From the NCBI RefSeq assembly GCF_020422885.1, contig NZ_CP084622.1, positions 2,437,001 to 2,501,000 of the forward strand: a stretch of DNA of 64,000 nt. The letters run 5' to 3'. The notes beneath the pieces are model-generated. The model had not been told where the DNA came from. It did not search any database and saw nothing but the letters and a program-made list of their open reading frames with translations. Numbering within the stretch: the first letter of the stretch is position 1; each line of letters starts with the position of its first letter. This document shows positions 36,782 to 45,559 of this stretch, piece after piece. This DNA comes from Mesobacillus sp. S13 (GTDB lineage Bacteria; Bacillota; Bacilli; Bacillales; Cytobacillaceae). The position numbers and the translations under genes are program-made.

Positions 36782-37273
36782 TTGGTCACTACATATGTAA
36801 ATTGGGATCATGCAAAAGTAAAGTTATCATGGCAGGAAGAGGATCAGCTTCCTCCCAGGGATTTGATTAGCAGTGTCCATGGCTTCTGCTTCCTCGATGA
36901 CAAGGTGCTCCTAGTGAATTTGAATCAACGTGGATGGGATATGACTGGCGGTCATATTGAGGCAGATGAATCTGCTGAGGAGTGTTTTAAGAGAGAAACC
37001 ATGGAAGAGGCCTATGTTTCTGGTGATTGTACGCTTTTAGGTTCGATTATAGTCGATCATAGTGAAAACACCCAATGGAATGAGGATAGTCCTTATCCAA
37101 AAATCGGTTTCCAGGTATTTTATCGGATGGATATAACGGAAGTCCATAATTTCGAAGCAGAATACGAATCCTCAGAACGAATCTTCTTGGATCCTAACCA
37201 GGTACAAGAATATTACCATGATTGGCACCAGCTTTATGAGCATATTTTAAGAATTGCAGAAAGTAAAAAATAA
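36782..37273 (+). CDS. Nudix hydrolase
   Basis: 163 residues. I choose the TTG at 36782 because AAAGGGGGAG lies 6 bases upstream and the promoter is at 36711-36740; the longer frame from 36683 would start inside the previous terminator. The Nudix box is complete: GGHIEADESAEECFKRETMEEAY (G-x5-E-x7-RE-x2-EE). It hydrolyses a nucleoside-diphosphate-linked substrate; which one cannot be told. Probably co-transcribed with the methyltransferase 18 bp downstream. Confidence 0.87.
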   Translation: MVTTYVNWDHAKVKLSWQEEDQLPPRDLISSVHGFCFLDDKVLLVNLNQRGWDMTGGHIEADESAEECFKRETMEEAYVSGDCTLLGSIIVDHSENTQWNEDSPYPKIGFQVFYRMDITEVHNFEAEYESSERIFLDPNQVQEYYHDWHQLYEHILRIAESKK

Positions 37274-37291
37274 TAGATTAGGAAAGTTAGG

Positions 37292-38080
37292 GTGAAGAGA
37301 ATGGACGCTATTAAACAAAATAGCCTTGCTTGGGACAAGAAGGTTGAAAGTGAATCAGTATATACCAAGGCTGTCTCCAGGGAGATTATTGAAAAGAGCA
37401 AAGCAGGCGAATGGGAAATTACGGTGACAACGGAAAAACCAGTTCCTAGAAACTGGTTTCCTGAATCGTTGGCGGGCTTGAAGGTTCTTTGTCTTGCTTC
37501 TGGCGGAGGACAGCAGGGGCCTGTTCTGGCGGCAGCTGGAGCGGATGTAACGGTTGTTGATATTTCAAAAAAACAACTGGAGCAGGATGAGTTTGTCGCT
37601 AATAGAGACGGACTTCAGTTAAGCACTCTGCAATGCAGCATGACAGATCTTTCAGCTTTCAGCGATGAGGAATTTGACTTGATTGTCCACCCAGTGTCGA
37701 ATGTATTCGTAGAGGATATTTCCAAAGTGTGGAAAGAAGCTTCAAGAGTATTGAAAAACAAAGGAACACTTATTTCGGGATTTACAAATCCTCTCTTATT
37801 CATCTTTGATGATGAAGAGGATATGAAAGGAAATCTTGTGGTCAAAAACAAAATTCCCGGATCTTCCCTGGCCAACCTGACAGACTATGAAAAAGAGAAA
37901 TATATAGAATCAAACAATACCATTGAATTTTTTCATACACTAGAAGACCAGATTCAAGGTCAAATTGATGCAGGCCTAGTCATTGCTGGTTTGTATGAGG
38001 ACGATTTTGGCGGCAGAAGGCCACTAGATGAGTTTATTAAATGCTTTGTCGCAACAAAAGCTGTAAAAATAAAGCTCTAA
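37292..38080 (+). CDS. Class I SAM-dependent methyltransferase
   Basis: 262 residues (GTG 37292) or 259 (ATG 37301); the ribosome binding site does not decide. SAM-binding motif I is VLCLASGGGQQGPVLAAAGADVTVVDIS (glycine-rich loop plus acidic Asp), followed by DLIVHPVSNVFVEDISKVWKEASRVLKNKGTLISGF. The family is the methyltransferase type-11 group of small-molecule enzymes. Target unknown. A strong terminator follows. Confidence 0.85.
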   Translation: MKRMDAIKQNSLAWDKKVESESVYTKAVSREIIEKSKAGEWEITVTTEKPVPRNWFPESLAGLKVLCLASGGGQQGPVLAAAGADVTVVDISKKQLEQDEFVANRDGLQLSTLQCSMTDLSAFSDEEFDLIVHPVSNVFVEDISKVWKEASRVLKNKGTLISGFTNPLLFIFDDEEDMKGNLVVKNKIPGSSLANLTDYEKEKYIESNNTIEFFHTLEDQIQGQIDAGLVIAGLYEDDFGGRRPLDEFIKCFVATKAVKIKL

Positions 38081-38088
38081 ATAATCTT

Positions 38089-38116
38089 AGCCCTAAGTAC
38101 TCTTAGGGCTTTTTTA
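38089..38116 (+). terminator. Terminator of the Nudix/methyltransferase unit
   Basis: AGCCCTAAG-TACT-CTTAGGGCT followed by TTTTT. Confidence 0.92.
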
Positions 38117-38219
38117 TCTTATGTGCAATAACCATCTTAGCCGGAATAGTACCAAGCACCAAATACGAACCTTCTTAGTAGCATTATTTACTAATTTATT
38201 AGAATATTTAGACTAATAG

Positions 38220-38247
38220 TTGAATATTTCAATATAAACGTTATAAT
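38220..38247 (+). promoter_or_regulatory. Promoter of the first catabolic operon
   Basis: TTGAAT, 16 bp, TATAAT. The palindrome at 38261 begins 14 bp after the -10, over the expected start of transcription. Confidence 0.65.
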
Positions 38248-38260
38248 AAGATTAATAATA

Positions 38261-38280
38261 CATACCGACCGGTTAGTAGA
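38261..38280. promoter_or_regulatory. TetR-type operator, site 1
   Basis: CATACCGACCGGTTAGTAGA, one of four related 20-bp palindromes in the island. Core ACCGGT is a perfect palindrome, with flanks CATACC/GGTATG degenerate on one side. It sits just after the -10 of the SDR/acyl-CoA ligase operon. Confidence 0.75.
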
Positions 38281-38299
38281 AAGCTGTAGGAGGAATAAA

Positions 38300-39052
38300 A
38301 TGAGATTGGGAAACAAGACAGCCACTATTACTGGCGGTGCCAGTGGAATTGGACGTGCAGCCGCACTCCGCTTTGCTCGTGAAGGAGCCCAGGTTGTTAT
38401 CGGGGATATCAATGTTGATGGCGGCCGGGCGACTGCAGAACTCATTGAGAAACATGGAGGAAGAGCGATTTTTACCGAATTAAATGTAAGCGATTCCAAA
38501 CAGATGAAGGAAGTTATTTCGGTAACTGTCGAAACCTTTGGGAAGCTGGATATTCTTTTTAATAACGCAGGGATAGGAAATCCGAATGTAAAAAGTGTCG
38601 ATCTCGATGAAGAGGACTGGGACCAGATTATTGATATTAATCTTAAAGGTGTTTTCCTCGGTATTAAACATGCAGTTCCTGAAATGATGAAGGCTGGCGG
38701 CGGCGCAATCATCAACACCTCAAGCTTGCTTGGCATAAAGGGGCAAAAGTATCTTGCAGCTTACAATGCATCGAAAGCCGGTGTCATCCTGCTGACAAAA
38801 AATGCAGCATTGGAATATGGCAAAAATCATATACGTGTGAACGCCATTGCACCTGGTGTCATTGATACACATATTATAGAAGGATGGAAAAATGATGAAC
38901 GCAAATGGCCAATCATTTCAAAGGCCAATGCCTTAGGCAGGATCGGCACACCCGAGGAGGTCGCTAATGCGGTTCTGTTCCTCGCTTCTGATGAAGCTTC
39001 TTTTATAACCGGTGCCACTTTGTCAGTCGACGGCGGTGGACTGACATTTTAG
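38300..39052 (+). CDS. Short-chain dehydrogenase (SDR)
   Basis: 250 residues. The start is ATG behind AGGAGG. Classic SDR: TGGASGIG at 11-18, Asp36 at the end of the second strand (NAD(H) preference), NNAG at 88-91 and Tyr155-x3-Lys159 (YNASK), then the C-terminal VDGGGLTF. It probably oxidises a 3-hydroxyacyl-CoA or a similar alcohol. It is co-transcribed with the acyl-CoA ligase 40 bp downstream, and the operon carries operator site 1. Confidence 0.9.
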   Translation: MRLGNKTATITGGASGIGRAAALRFAREGAQVVIGDINVDGGRATAELIEKHGGRAIFTELNVSDSKQMKEVISVTVETFGKLDILFNNAGIGNPNVKSVDLDEEDWDQIIDINLKGVFLGIKHAVPEMMKAGGGAIINTSSLLGIKGQKYLAAYNASKAGVILLTKNAALEYGKNHIRVNAIAPGVIDTHIIEGWKNDERKWPIISKANALGRIGTPEEVANAVLFLASDEASFITGATLSVDGGGLTF

Positions 39053-39091
39053 CCATATATTTCAAGTTATTATTTGAATGGGGGAAATTTA

Positions 39092-40705
39092 ATGAGCGAG
39101 AATAAGGTCTGGCTTTCCAAGTATCCTGACTCCATTGCATCCACAATCACAGTTCCTGAAAAATCTTTGCCACAAATGCTGCGAGAATCAGCTGAGAAGT
39201 ATCCTCAAAATAATGCCTTATCCTTCTATGGCAGAAAAGTCACTTATGAGCAACTATCCCAAACAGTCACACATTTTGCTTCAGCGCTGCAAAACAGAGG
39301 TGTGGAGGGTAGAGACAGGGTTGCCATCATGCTTCCAAATTGCCCTCAATACGTCATAACCTATTTTGGTATTTTGACCGCAGGTGCGATCATTACCCAG
39401 GTTAATCCAATGTCCGTTGAACGCGAACTTGAATACATCCTTAATGATTCAGGAGCAGAAACGATTGTTGTGTTTGATGCGCTTTATTCCAAGGTTAAAA
39501 GTGTTCAGGCTTCTACCAAACTAAGAAATATTATCGTTGTCAGCCTTCAGCCTACCGAACATACCTTTGTACCGGATACAAAATTTGAAGCGTTTTTAGC
39601 AGAAAGCAGCGGCAGGACATCTGTAGTTGATGTTAATCCAGCTGAAGACGTCGCTGTCCTGCAGTATACGGGCGGTACTACAGGAAGATCCAAGGGTGCG
39701 ATGCTGACCCATCGGAATCTGCTCGCGAATGTACTGCAATCATATGAATTTTTCAAGCATGACATCAAACCTGGAGTGGAGCGTTCATTGACGGTCATCC
39801 CGCTGTTCCATGTATTCGGGATGACAGCATGCATGAACCTATCAATCTATACAGGAGCAGAAATCATTTTGTTGCCACGTTTCGACCTGGAAGAGGTCCT
39901 GAATACAATTAAAAATGAGCAACCCACCATGTTCCCAGGCGTTCCGACAATGTACGTCGCCATTACGAATCATCCGAAGGCAGAGGAGTATGGAATTGGC
40001 AGCATAGAAATTTGCAACAGTGGCAGCGCACCAATGCCAGTAGAGCTGCTGAAAGAATTCGAGAGAAAAACTGGATCAAAAATCCTTGAAGGTTATGGCC
40101 TATCAGAAGCCTCTCCTACTACACATTGCAATCCAAGTTTTGCGGAGAGAAAGCCTGGCAGTGTCGGTATTGGCATGCCTTCAACGGAATACAGGGTCGT
40201 CGACCTGGCAACAGGGACAAAAGACGTCCCAGCTGGAGAGCTGGGTGAAGTCATCCTCAAAGGCCCACAGGTCATGAAAGGCTACTGGAATATGCCGGAG
40301 GAGACAGCCAACACCTTAAGAGATGGATGGCTATATACAGGAGATATCGCTAAAGTTGATGAAGACGGATATCTCTATATTGTCGACAGGAAAAAAGACA
40401 TGATTATCGCGAGCGGATACAATATCTATCCGCGTGATATTGAGGAAGTTTTATATGAGCACCCAGCTGTACAGGAGGCCGTTATCATTGGCATCCCGGA
40501 TGAATACCGTGGCGAGGCTGTCAAAGCAGTGATCGTCCTCAAAGCAGGCAAGGAGGCGGATGAGGATCAAATAAAGGAATTTTGCCGTGAAAATATGGCC
40601 GCATACAAGGTTCCAAACGTCGTCGAATTCCGTGAACAGCTGCCGAAGACAAGTGTTGGCAAAATACTGCGAAGGGCCCTAAGAGAAGAAGTGAAGAGCA
40701 GATAA
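39092..40705 (+). CDS. Long-chain acyl-CoA synthetase
   Basis: 537 residues from ATG 39092 (GGGGGAAA upstream; the earlier in-frame TTG lies before that site). ANL-superfamily adenylating enzyme: P-loop-like YTGGTTGRSKGAMLTH, YGLSEASPTTH, GWLYTGDIAKVDEDGYLYIVDRKKD and the C-terminal LPKTSVGKILRRALR with catalytic Lys. It activates a fatty acid, or a related carboxylic acid, to its CoA thioester. It is the entry step of the pathway in this operon. Confidence 0.93.
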   Translation: MSENKVWLSKYPDSIASTITVPEKSLPQMLRESAEKYPQNNALSFYGRKVTYEQLSQTVTHFASALQNRGVEGRDRVAIMLPNCPQYVITYFGILTAGAIITQVNPMSVERELEYILNDSGAETIVVFDALYSKVKSVQASTKLRNIIVVSLQPTEHTFVPDTKFEAFLAESSGRTSVVDVNPAEDVAVLQYTGGTTGRSKGAMLTHRNLLANVLQSYEFFKHDIKPGVERSLTVIPLFHVFGMTACMNLSIYTGAEIILLPRFDLEEVLNTIKNEQPTMFPGVPTMYVAITNHPKAEEYGIGSIEICNSGSAPMPVELLKEFERKTGSKILEGYGLSEASPTTHCNPSFAERKPGSVGIGMPSTEYRVVDLATGTKDVPAGELGEVILKGPQVMKGYWNMPEETANTLRDGWLYTGDIAKVDEDGYLYIVDRKKDMIIASGYNIYPRDIEEVLYEHPAVQEAVIIGIPDEYRGEAVKAVIVLKAGKEADEDQIKEFCRENMAAYKVPNVVEFREQLPKTSVGKILRRALREEVKSR

Positions 40706-40742
40706 ATACTTTTAACCCAATGGGACAGGGGGTAAAATATGG

Positions 40743-40748
40743 TATAAT
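40743..40748 (+). promoter_or_regulatory. Extended -10 box of the TetR gene
   Basis: TGGTATAAT, a TATAAT preceded by TGn, 37 bp before the GTG start. The -35 is weak (TGGGAC, 16 bp upstream). Confidence 0.55.
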
Positions 40749-40784
40749 TTCTGTGCAGACTAGTAGGATTGCGAGGACAGCAAA

Positions 40785-41348
40785 GTGAAAGAAAAAATTA
40801 CCGCACACAGCATAAAATTATTTGAGAAGAAAGGCTTCAGTGAAACATCGATCCAGGATATCGTGGATTCTCTTGGGGTAACTAAAGGTTCTTTCTATTA
40901 TTATTTTTCCAGCAAAGAAGAATTACTGATGGACATTCACCTGAGATATATTGACGAATTACTGGGCCGTCAGGAAGAAATTCTCGCCGAGCCATCAACA
41001 AGCAAGCAAAAATTATTCGATATCGTTTATATGCTGATAAGCAGCATTAAATCCAAAGGAGCATCCGCAAAAATCTTTTTCAGGGAAATGCGCCACTTAA
41101 GTGATGATCGTCTGGCCCAGATTGTCGCTAAACGCGACCAATTCAGATTGAACGTCGAACGGCTCATTCGCGAAGGGATCGAAAGCGGTGAATTCCGCAA
41201 GGATTTGAATCCAATCATTGTGACATTTGGTATACTGGGCGCTGCAAACTGGAGCTACCAGTGGTTCAATCCACAAGGGAAAGTTTCTGATCGGGAAGTG
41301 GCGGAGATTTTTGTTGAAATGATTCTGAAGGGAATCGAAGTCAACTGA
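40785..41348 (+). CDS. TetR-family regulator of the catabolic island
   Basis: 187 residues with GTG start behind GCGAGGAC. N-terminal HTH: HSIKLFEKKGFSETSIQDIVDSLGVTKGSFYYYFSSKEELL. The C-terminal segment NWSYQWFNPQGKVSDREVAEIFVEMILKGIEV matches the W-x-x-x-W-F-x-P-x-G signature of the KstR2/PaaR/PfmR type of TetR, regulators of fatty-acid, steroid or phenylacetate catabolism that respond to acyl-CoAs. It is the natural candidate to bind the four CATACC-type palindromes in the island. Confidence 0.88.
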   Translation: MKEKITAHSIKLFEKKGFSETSIQDIVDSLGVTKGSFYYYFSSKEELLMDIHLRYIDELLGRQEEILAEPSTSKQKLFDIVYMLISSIKSKGASAKIFFREMRHLSDDRLAQIVAKRDQFRLNVERLIREGIESGEFRKDLNPIIVTFGILGAANWSYQWFNPQGKVSDREVAEIFVEMILKGIEVN

Positions 41349-41357
41349 AGTATATTG

Positions 41358-41393
41358 TAGGGAGAGGCGTTGAAAGCCTGGCCTCTTTCTACG
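41358..41393 (+). terminator. Weak terminator of the TetR gene
   Basis: TAGGGAGAGGC with GCCTCTTTCTA (11 bp, two G-U) around a 12-base loop, no good T-run. Confidence 0.45.
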
Positions 41394-41400
41394 CCACTTA

Positions 41401-41420
41401 CATACCAACCGGTTAGTACG
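41401..41420. promoter_or_regulatory. TetR-type operator, site 2
   Basis: CATACCAACCGGTTAGTACG, upstream of the thioesterase gene (ATG 41455). A TATACT at 41427 is a possible -10, so the palindrome would overlap the -35 region. Confidence 0.75.
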
Positions 41421-41454
41421 AAAAACTATACTCAGAGAGAAAGAGGAGAGATGC

Positions 41455-41856
41455 ATGCAGGAGATCCAGGTTCAAGCACGTTTTGGCGAGACAGATGCGC
41501 TGGGACATATCAACAATACCAGTTATTTTGTCTATCTGGAGGAGGCGAGGATCCGTTTTTTTGAAACATTAGGATATAGCATGGAATTGAACGATTGGAA
41601 ATTCATTTTGGCTTCCACCAAATGTGATTTTGTCAGCCAGGGGTATTTCGACCAGCTATTGACTGTAAAAACTTATGTTTCAAGAATTGGTTCAAAAAGC
41701 TTCCAGCTTGAGCATGACATTGTATGCTCACAGACCCAGCAGTTGATTGCTAAAGGTACCGCAATTATTGTGTATTATGATTTTAAAAACCAGAATAGTG
41801 AGGTATTACCCGACTTGTTGAAAGAGGGGCTGAAAAGTTATTTACTGCCAGCGTAA
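41455..41856 (+). CDS. Acyl-CoA thioesterase (4HBT hot-dog)
   Basis: 133 residues, ATG behind AGAGGAG. Hot-dog fold with QARFGETDALGHINNTSYFVYLEEARIRFF, the 4HBT signature with the Asp in TDALGHINN. It hydrolyses acyl-CoA or 4-hydroxybenzoyl-CoA-like thioesters in the cytoplasm. It is first in an eight-gene run (41455-48962) with mostly short spacers and carries operator site 2. Confidence 0.88.
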   Translation: MQEIQVQARFGETDALGHINNTSYFVYLEEARIRFFETLGYSMELNDWKFILASTKCDFVSQGYFDQLLTVKTYVSRIGSKSFQLEHDIVCSQTQQLIAKGTAIIVYYDFKNQNSEVLPDLLKEGLKSYLLPA

Positions 41857-41895
41857 ATAACTGAATATTCCGTTAAAATTCAGGAGGTGAAAGGA

Positions 41896-42675
41896 TTGAG
41901 ATTCGCAGACACAGTGGTTCTAGTTACAGGAGCAGGGAGTGGAATCGGGAAAGCGGCCGCCGCCCGGTTTGCAAGTGAAGGAGCAAAAGTACTTTTGGTT
42001 GGACGGACGAAATCCAAACTTGAGAGCGCGGCAAACGAAATAAATGAATCATACAAGCTTCCGAGAGCTGAAATTTTCCCTGCTGACGTAACAGATGAGG
42101 AAGATATTATCGAGTTAGCTGAATATGTGGAAGAGCAATTTGGCGAATTGCATGTTCTAGTCAATAATGCCGGCGGTTCGGTCCACTCAAAAATAATGGA
42201 GACCTCGGAAAGTGATTGGGATTTTGTACAAAATACGAATCTGAAAAGCGTTTTCCTCGTTTCGAAAGTGCTTGGAAAACTCATGGCTGATCACTCAGAC
42301 GAAAAAAGAGATTTCCGGCAAAACCGCTCGATCGTGAACGTGGCCAGCTTATCCGGTCACCAGGCCGGTGCGCATATCCCTCACTATAGTGCAGCAAAAG
42401 CGGGTGTCATCAATTTTACTAAAGCATTGGCTTTGGAATTGTCTCCTTTCGGGATCAGGGTCAATTCCGTATCACCTGGATTCGTGAAAACTCCGCTGAC
42501 TGAGCAAGGAATGCAAAATGAACAATTTATAAAAGCAATCAGAAAAAATACAGCCTTGAAGCGAGTTGGCAAGCCCGATGAAATCGCGAATGTGATTGCA
42601 TTTGCTGCTTCTCCGGAAGCTTCTTACATGACAGGTTCCGACATTCTCGTTGATGGCGGCTGGCTGATTAAATAA
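41896..42675 (+). CDS. Short-chain dehydrogenase (SDR)
   Basis: 259 residues from the TTG at 41896, eight bases after AGGAGG; the GTG at 41887 overlaps that site. SDR motifs: TGAGSGIGKAAA near the N-terminus, VNNAGG, YSAAK (Tyr-x3-Lys) and a C-terminal LVDGGWLIK. Arg in VGRTKSKLESA after the second strand points to NADP(H) preference. Likely a 3-oxo- or 2,4-dienoyl-type reductase or hydroxyacyl dehydrogenase. Confidence 0.88.
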   Translation: MRFADTVVLVTGAGSGIGKAAAARFASEGAKVLLVGRTKSKLESAANEINESYKLPRAEIFPADVTDEEDIIELAEYVEEQFGELHVLVNNAGGSVHSKIMETSESDWDFVQNTNLKSVFLVSKVLGKLMADHSDEKRDFRQNRSIVNVASLSGHQAGAHIPHYSAAKAGVINFTKALALELSPFGIRVNSVSPGFVKTPLTEQGMQNEQFIKAIRKNTALKRVGKPDEIANVIAFAASPEASYMTGSDILVDGGWLIK

Positions 42676-42713
42676 GTCTATGATTCTATTAAACCCGAGA
42701 AAGGATGATTGAT

Positions 42714-43505
42714 TTGACGAATGTAAAAAGTAGTGACCATTTGGTCAAGAACAAAAATGGGGCGGTACTTTCCTTAACATTGAACAGACCCGAAAGCTTG
42801 AATGCCTTCAGTCCGGAAATGATTCTAACACTGACGGAGGAATTAAGAGAGGCACAGCTTGACCCTGAGGTAAAAGTAATCGTATTGTCTGGCGCCGGTC
42901 GATCGTTCAGTGCTGGCGGCGATGTAAAAACGATGGGCCAGGCAAACGCGGCAGGAGTATATGACCATATAGGCAGGCTGAACGAATGTATCCTTGCAAT
43001 GAAAGCTTTGGAGAAGCCGATTATTGCAGCGGTACATGGCTTTGCTGCTGGCGCAGGTTTTAATCTGGCACTTGCTTGTGATTTAATTGTCGCTGCGGAA
43101 GAAAGTCAATTTGCGCTTAGCTTTTCGCAGGTTGGCCTTGTCTCAGATGGCGGAGGTTCCTATTTTGTCCCAAGATTAGTCGGTCCTCACCTGGCAAAAC
43201 AATTTATGTTCACTGCAGAACCAATACCGGCACAGCGGTTATACCAGCTGGGCGTGATAAACCATCTTGTCCCTGTTGCACAATTACAGGAAGAGGCGCT
43301 TAAGCTAGCTGGCCTTCTTGCAAATGGGCCGACCAGGGCATACGGTATGATCAAAAAACTGGTTGACCATTCCATGACAGCTACGCTTGAAGAGATTCTT
43401 GAGCAGGAAAGGATCACACAGACAATGATGGTTTCTACGGAAGATCATCAAGAAGGCATTGCAGCCTTCAAAGAAAAAAGAAAGCCAAACTTTACAGGCA
43501 ACTAA
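42714..43505 (+). CDS. Enoyl-CoA hydratase/isomerase, PaaG-like
   Basis: 263 residues from TTG 42714 (AAAGGATG upstream); the ATG at 42705 is too close to that site. Crotonase fold: GAGRSFSAGGDVKTM (oxyanion loop), AAVHGFAAGAGFNLALACDLIVAAEESQFALSF and then QVGLVSDGGGSYFVPRLVG. The Asp in VSDGGGS corresponds to the isomerase-type Asp of PaaG, while the usual hydratase Glu pair is not obvious, so an enoyl-CoA isomerase is as likely as a hydratase. Confidence 0.87.
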   Translation: MTNVKSSDHLVKNKNGAVLSLTLNRPESLNAFSPEMILTLTEELREAQLDPEVKVIVLSGAGRSFSAGGDVKTMGQANAAGVYDHIGRLNECILAMKALEKPIIAAVHGFAAGAGFNLALACDLIVAAEESQFALSFSQVGLVSDGGGSYFVPRLVGPHLAKQFMFTAEPIPAQRLYQLGVINHLVPVAQLQEEALKLAGLLANGPTRAYGMIKKLVDHSMTATLEEILEQERITQTMMVSTEDHQEGIAAFKEKRKPNFTGN

Positions 43506-43519
43506 CGAGGAGGCAAATC

Positions 43520-44494
43520 ATGAAAGCAATTCAACTGAAAGAATATGGCGGTCCGGAGGTTCTTCAGGTAGTAGAGCTGGAACGCCCAGTTCCTAAAGGG
43601 CATCAGGTATTAATCAAAATTCATGCGATTGGGGTCAACTATGCTGACACTGCAAGAAGAGAAGGACAGTATGTTGTTCCAACAAAACTTCCGTTTATCC
43701 CTGGTGCAGAGATTGCGGGAGTAGTAGTAGAAACAGGAGAATCCGTCACAAATGTTCAGGCAGGAGACCGTGTGGTTACCCTGATTGAATCTGGAGGTTA
43801 CGCTGAGTTTGCGCTGGCTGATAGCCGTGGACTGATTCCTTTACAGGAGAAGATGGAATTTGAGCAGGCGGTGGCACTCCCGCTTCAAGGTCTGAGTGCT
43901 TATCATATTCTGAAAACGATGGGACGCCTGGAAGCAGGGGAAACCGTTCTAGTGCATGCTGCAGCCGGAGGAGTGGGTACGCTGGCTGTCCAACTTGCCA
44001 AGCTATCAGGAGCAAGCAAAGTAATAGCGACTGCTAGCACAGATGATAAATTGGCATTGGCCGCTGATATGGGAGCTGATGTCCTGATCAATTATACGGC
44101 ACAAGGATGGGAAGAAAAGGTTCTTGAGGCGACTGGCGGCAAAGGGGTCGATGTTGCCCTCGAAATGGCAGGCGGCGAGATTTTCAACAAAACGCTTAAA
44201 TGTCTTGGCACATTTGGTCGACTCGTTATCTATGGAGTGGCTAGTGGGGAGCAGAGCCGCTTTTATCCATCATCCTTGATGGCAAGGAACCAGTCAGTCA
44301 TCGGTTTTTTCTTGCCACAAATCATGAGGAAACCAGCATTGATTCAATCAAGTATGGCTGAAATGCTTGGTTATTTATCAAAGGGACAATTAAAGCTGAC
44401 AATTGGAGGAGTATTCTCACTCGAGCAGGCAGCAGAAGTCCATCGGCTTTTACAATCACGGCAGACGAAGGGTAAGTTGATTCTAAAACCTTAA
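43520..44494 (+). CDS. Zinc-free MDR quinone oxidoreductase
   Basis: 324 residues, ATG behind GAGGAGGC. Medium-chain dehydrogenase/reductase of the quinone oxidoreductase class: N-terminal GroES-like domain (MKAIQLKEYGGPEVLQVVE), Rossmann motif HAAAGGVGTLAVQLAKLSGA and the NADPH-binding continuation VIATAS. No structural-zinc Cys cluster is seen. In the pathway it could reduce an enone or act as a 2-enoyl-CoA reductase; both are inferences. Confidence 0.88.
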   Translation: MKAIQLKEYGGPEVLQVVELERPVPKGHQVLIKIHAIGVNYADTARREGQYVVPTKLPFIPGAEIAGVVVETGESVTNVQAGDRVVTLIESGGYAEFALADSRGLIPLQEKMEFEQAVALPLQGLSAYHILKTMGRLEAGETVLVHAAAGGVGTLAVQLAKLSGASKVIATASTDDKLALAADMGADVLINYTAQGWEEKVLEATGGKGVDVALEMAGGEIFNKTLKCLGTFGRLVIYGVASGEQSRFYPSSLMARNQSVIGFFLPQIMRKPALIQSSMAEMLGYLSKGQLKLTIGGVFSLEQAAEVHRLLQSRQTKGKLILKP

Positions 44495-44509
44495 TAAGGG
44501 GTGTGCTGA

Positions 44510-45508
44510 ATGGCAACTATTAATACAGTAACTGGTCCTATCAAAGCAGAGCAATTGGGAAAGACACTGATTCATGAGCACTTTATCTTTGGATATCCTG
44601 GTTTCCAGGGAGATGTAACATTGGGTGCTTTTAATGAGGAATCAGCTCTTGAAGAGGCAATCAACATTGCCAGGTATATGCAGAGCTTTGGCGTGAAGAC
44701 AGTCGTGGATCCGACACCAAATGAATGTGGAAGGAACCCGGAGTTTTTAAAGAAAATCTCTGAAGTGACTGGTCTCCAGATAATTTGTGCGACCGGCTAC
44801 TATTACGAAGGCGAAGGGGCAACCCCGTACTTTAAGTTCCGGCAGGCTCTGGGGACAGCAGAAGAGGAAATCTATCAAATGTTCAAGAAAGAGATCACGG
44901 AAGGAATCGCAGGTTCCGGAATCAAGCCTGGGGTGATCAAGCTCGCTTCAAGTAAGGATGAAATCACAGAGTATGAAAAAATGTTTTTCCGTGCAGGTGC
45001 CCGTGTACAGCAGGAAACTGGCGCAGTAATCCTCACACACACCCAGGAAGGTACAATGGGACCTGAACAGGTCAGGCTGTTAATCGAGAATGGAGCAGAT
45101 CCGGGAAAAATCATTATCGGCCATATGTGTGGAAACACTGACCCTGAATATCATAAACAGGTAATGGATCAGGGAGTAAGGGTCGGACTGGACCGTTTTG
45201 GCATCCAGGGAATGGTTGGAGCTCCTTTTGACCAGGAACGGGTACAGACATTATTGGCTTTACTTAATGATGGATACGAAGATCAAATTTTACTGGCGCA
45301 TGATACTGTGAATATCTGGTTAGGCCGCCCGCCTGTTATGCCGGAGCAAGCCGCGAAAATCATGGAAAACTGGCAGCCAGGACATATTTTCAACAATATC
45401 CTTCCACAGCTTAGGGAAAATGGAGTATCTGAAACACAAATTGATAAAATGCTCGGTGGTAATGCTGCCGGACTGTTCACTGGCGCTCCGGCAAAGGTAG
45501 TTTCCTAG
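44510..45508 (+). CDS. Phosphotriesterase-like lactonase (PLL)
   Basis: 332 residues. All binuclear metal ligands of the phosphotriesterase family are visible: HEH near residue 22 (LIHEHFIFG), a Lys for carbamylation (PGVIKLASSK), TH (ILTHTQEG), GH (IIGHMCG) and the final Asp in LLAHDTVNI. In bacteria most family members with such a context are lactonases acting on oxo- or gamma-lactones rather than organophosphates. In this island it would supply hydroxy-acids for CoA activation. 15 bp after the MDR gene. Confidence 0.88.
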   Translation: MATINTVTGPIKAEQLGKTLIHEHFIFGYPGFQGDVTLGAFNEESALEEAINIARYMQSFGVKTVVDPTPNECGRNPEFLKKISEVTGLQIICATGYYYEGEGATPYFKFRQALGTAEEEIYQMFKKEITEGIAGSGIKPGVIKLASSKDEITEYEKMFFRAGARVQQETGAVILTHTQEGTMGPEQVRLLIENGADPGKIIIGHMCGNTDPEYHKQVMDQGVRVGLDRFGIQGMVGAPFDQERVQTLLALLNDGYEDQILLAHDTVNIWLGRPPVMPEQAAKIMENWQPGHIFNNILPQLRENGVSETQIDKMLGGNAAGLFTGAPAKVVS

Positions 45509-45559
45509 AAACAGTTCTCAGGTGCAGAATCAGATTCTAATAGAAAGGGGCGAAGACCT

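Noticed and set aside
38233..38246. TATAAACGTTATAA as a cre box
   Set aside because: Two mismatches to the consensus, both at key outer positions, and the match is largely explained by the overlapping TATAAT.
40752..40771. A fifth TetR operator in front of the TetR gene (ACTAGT core)
   Set aside because: Only about half of the positions match the other sites; it shares the ACTAGT core with site 4 but the flanks fail.
44510..45508. Organophosphate-degrading phosphotriesterase
   Set aside because: The metal ligands are shared by the whole family, and the fatty-acid context favours a lactonase; true phosphotriesterases are rare.
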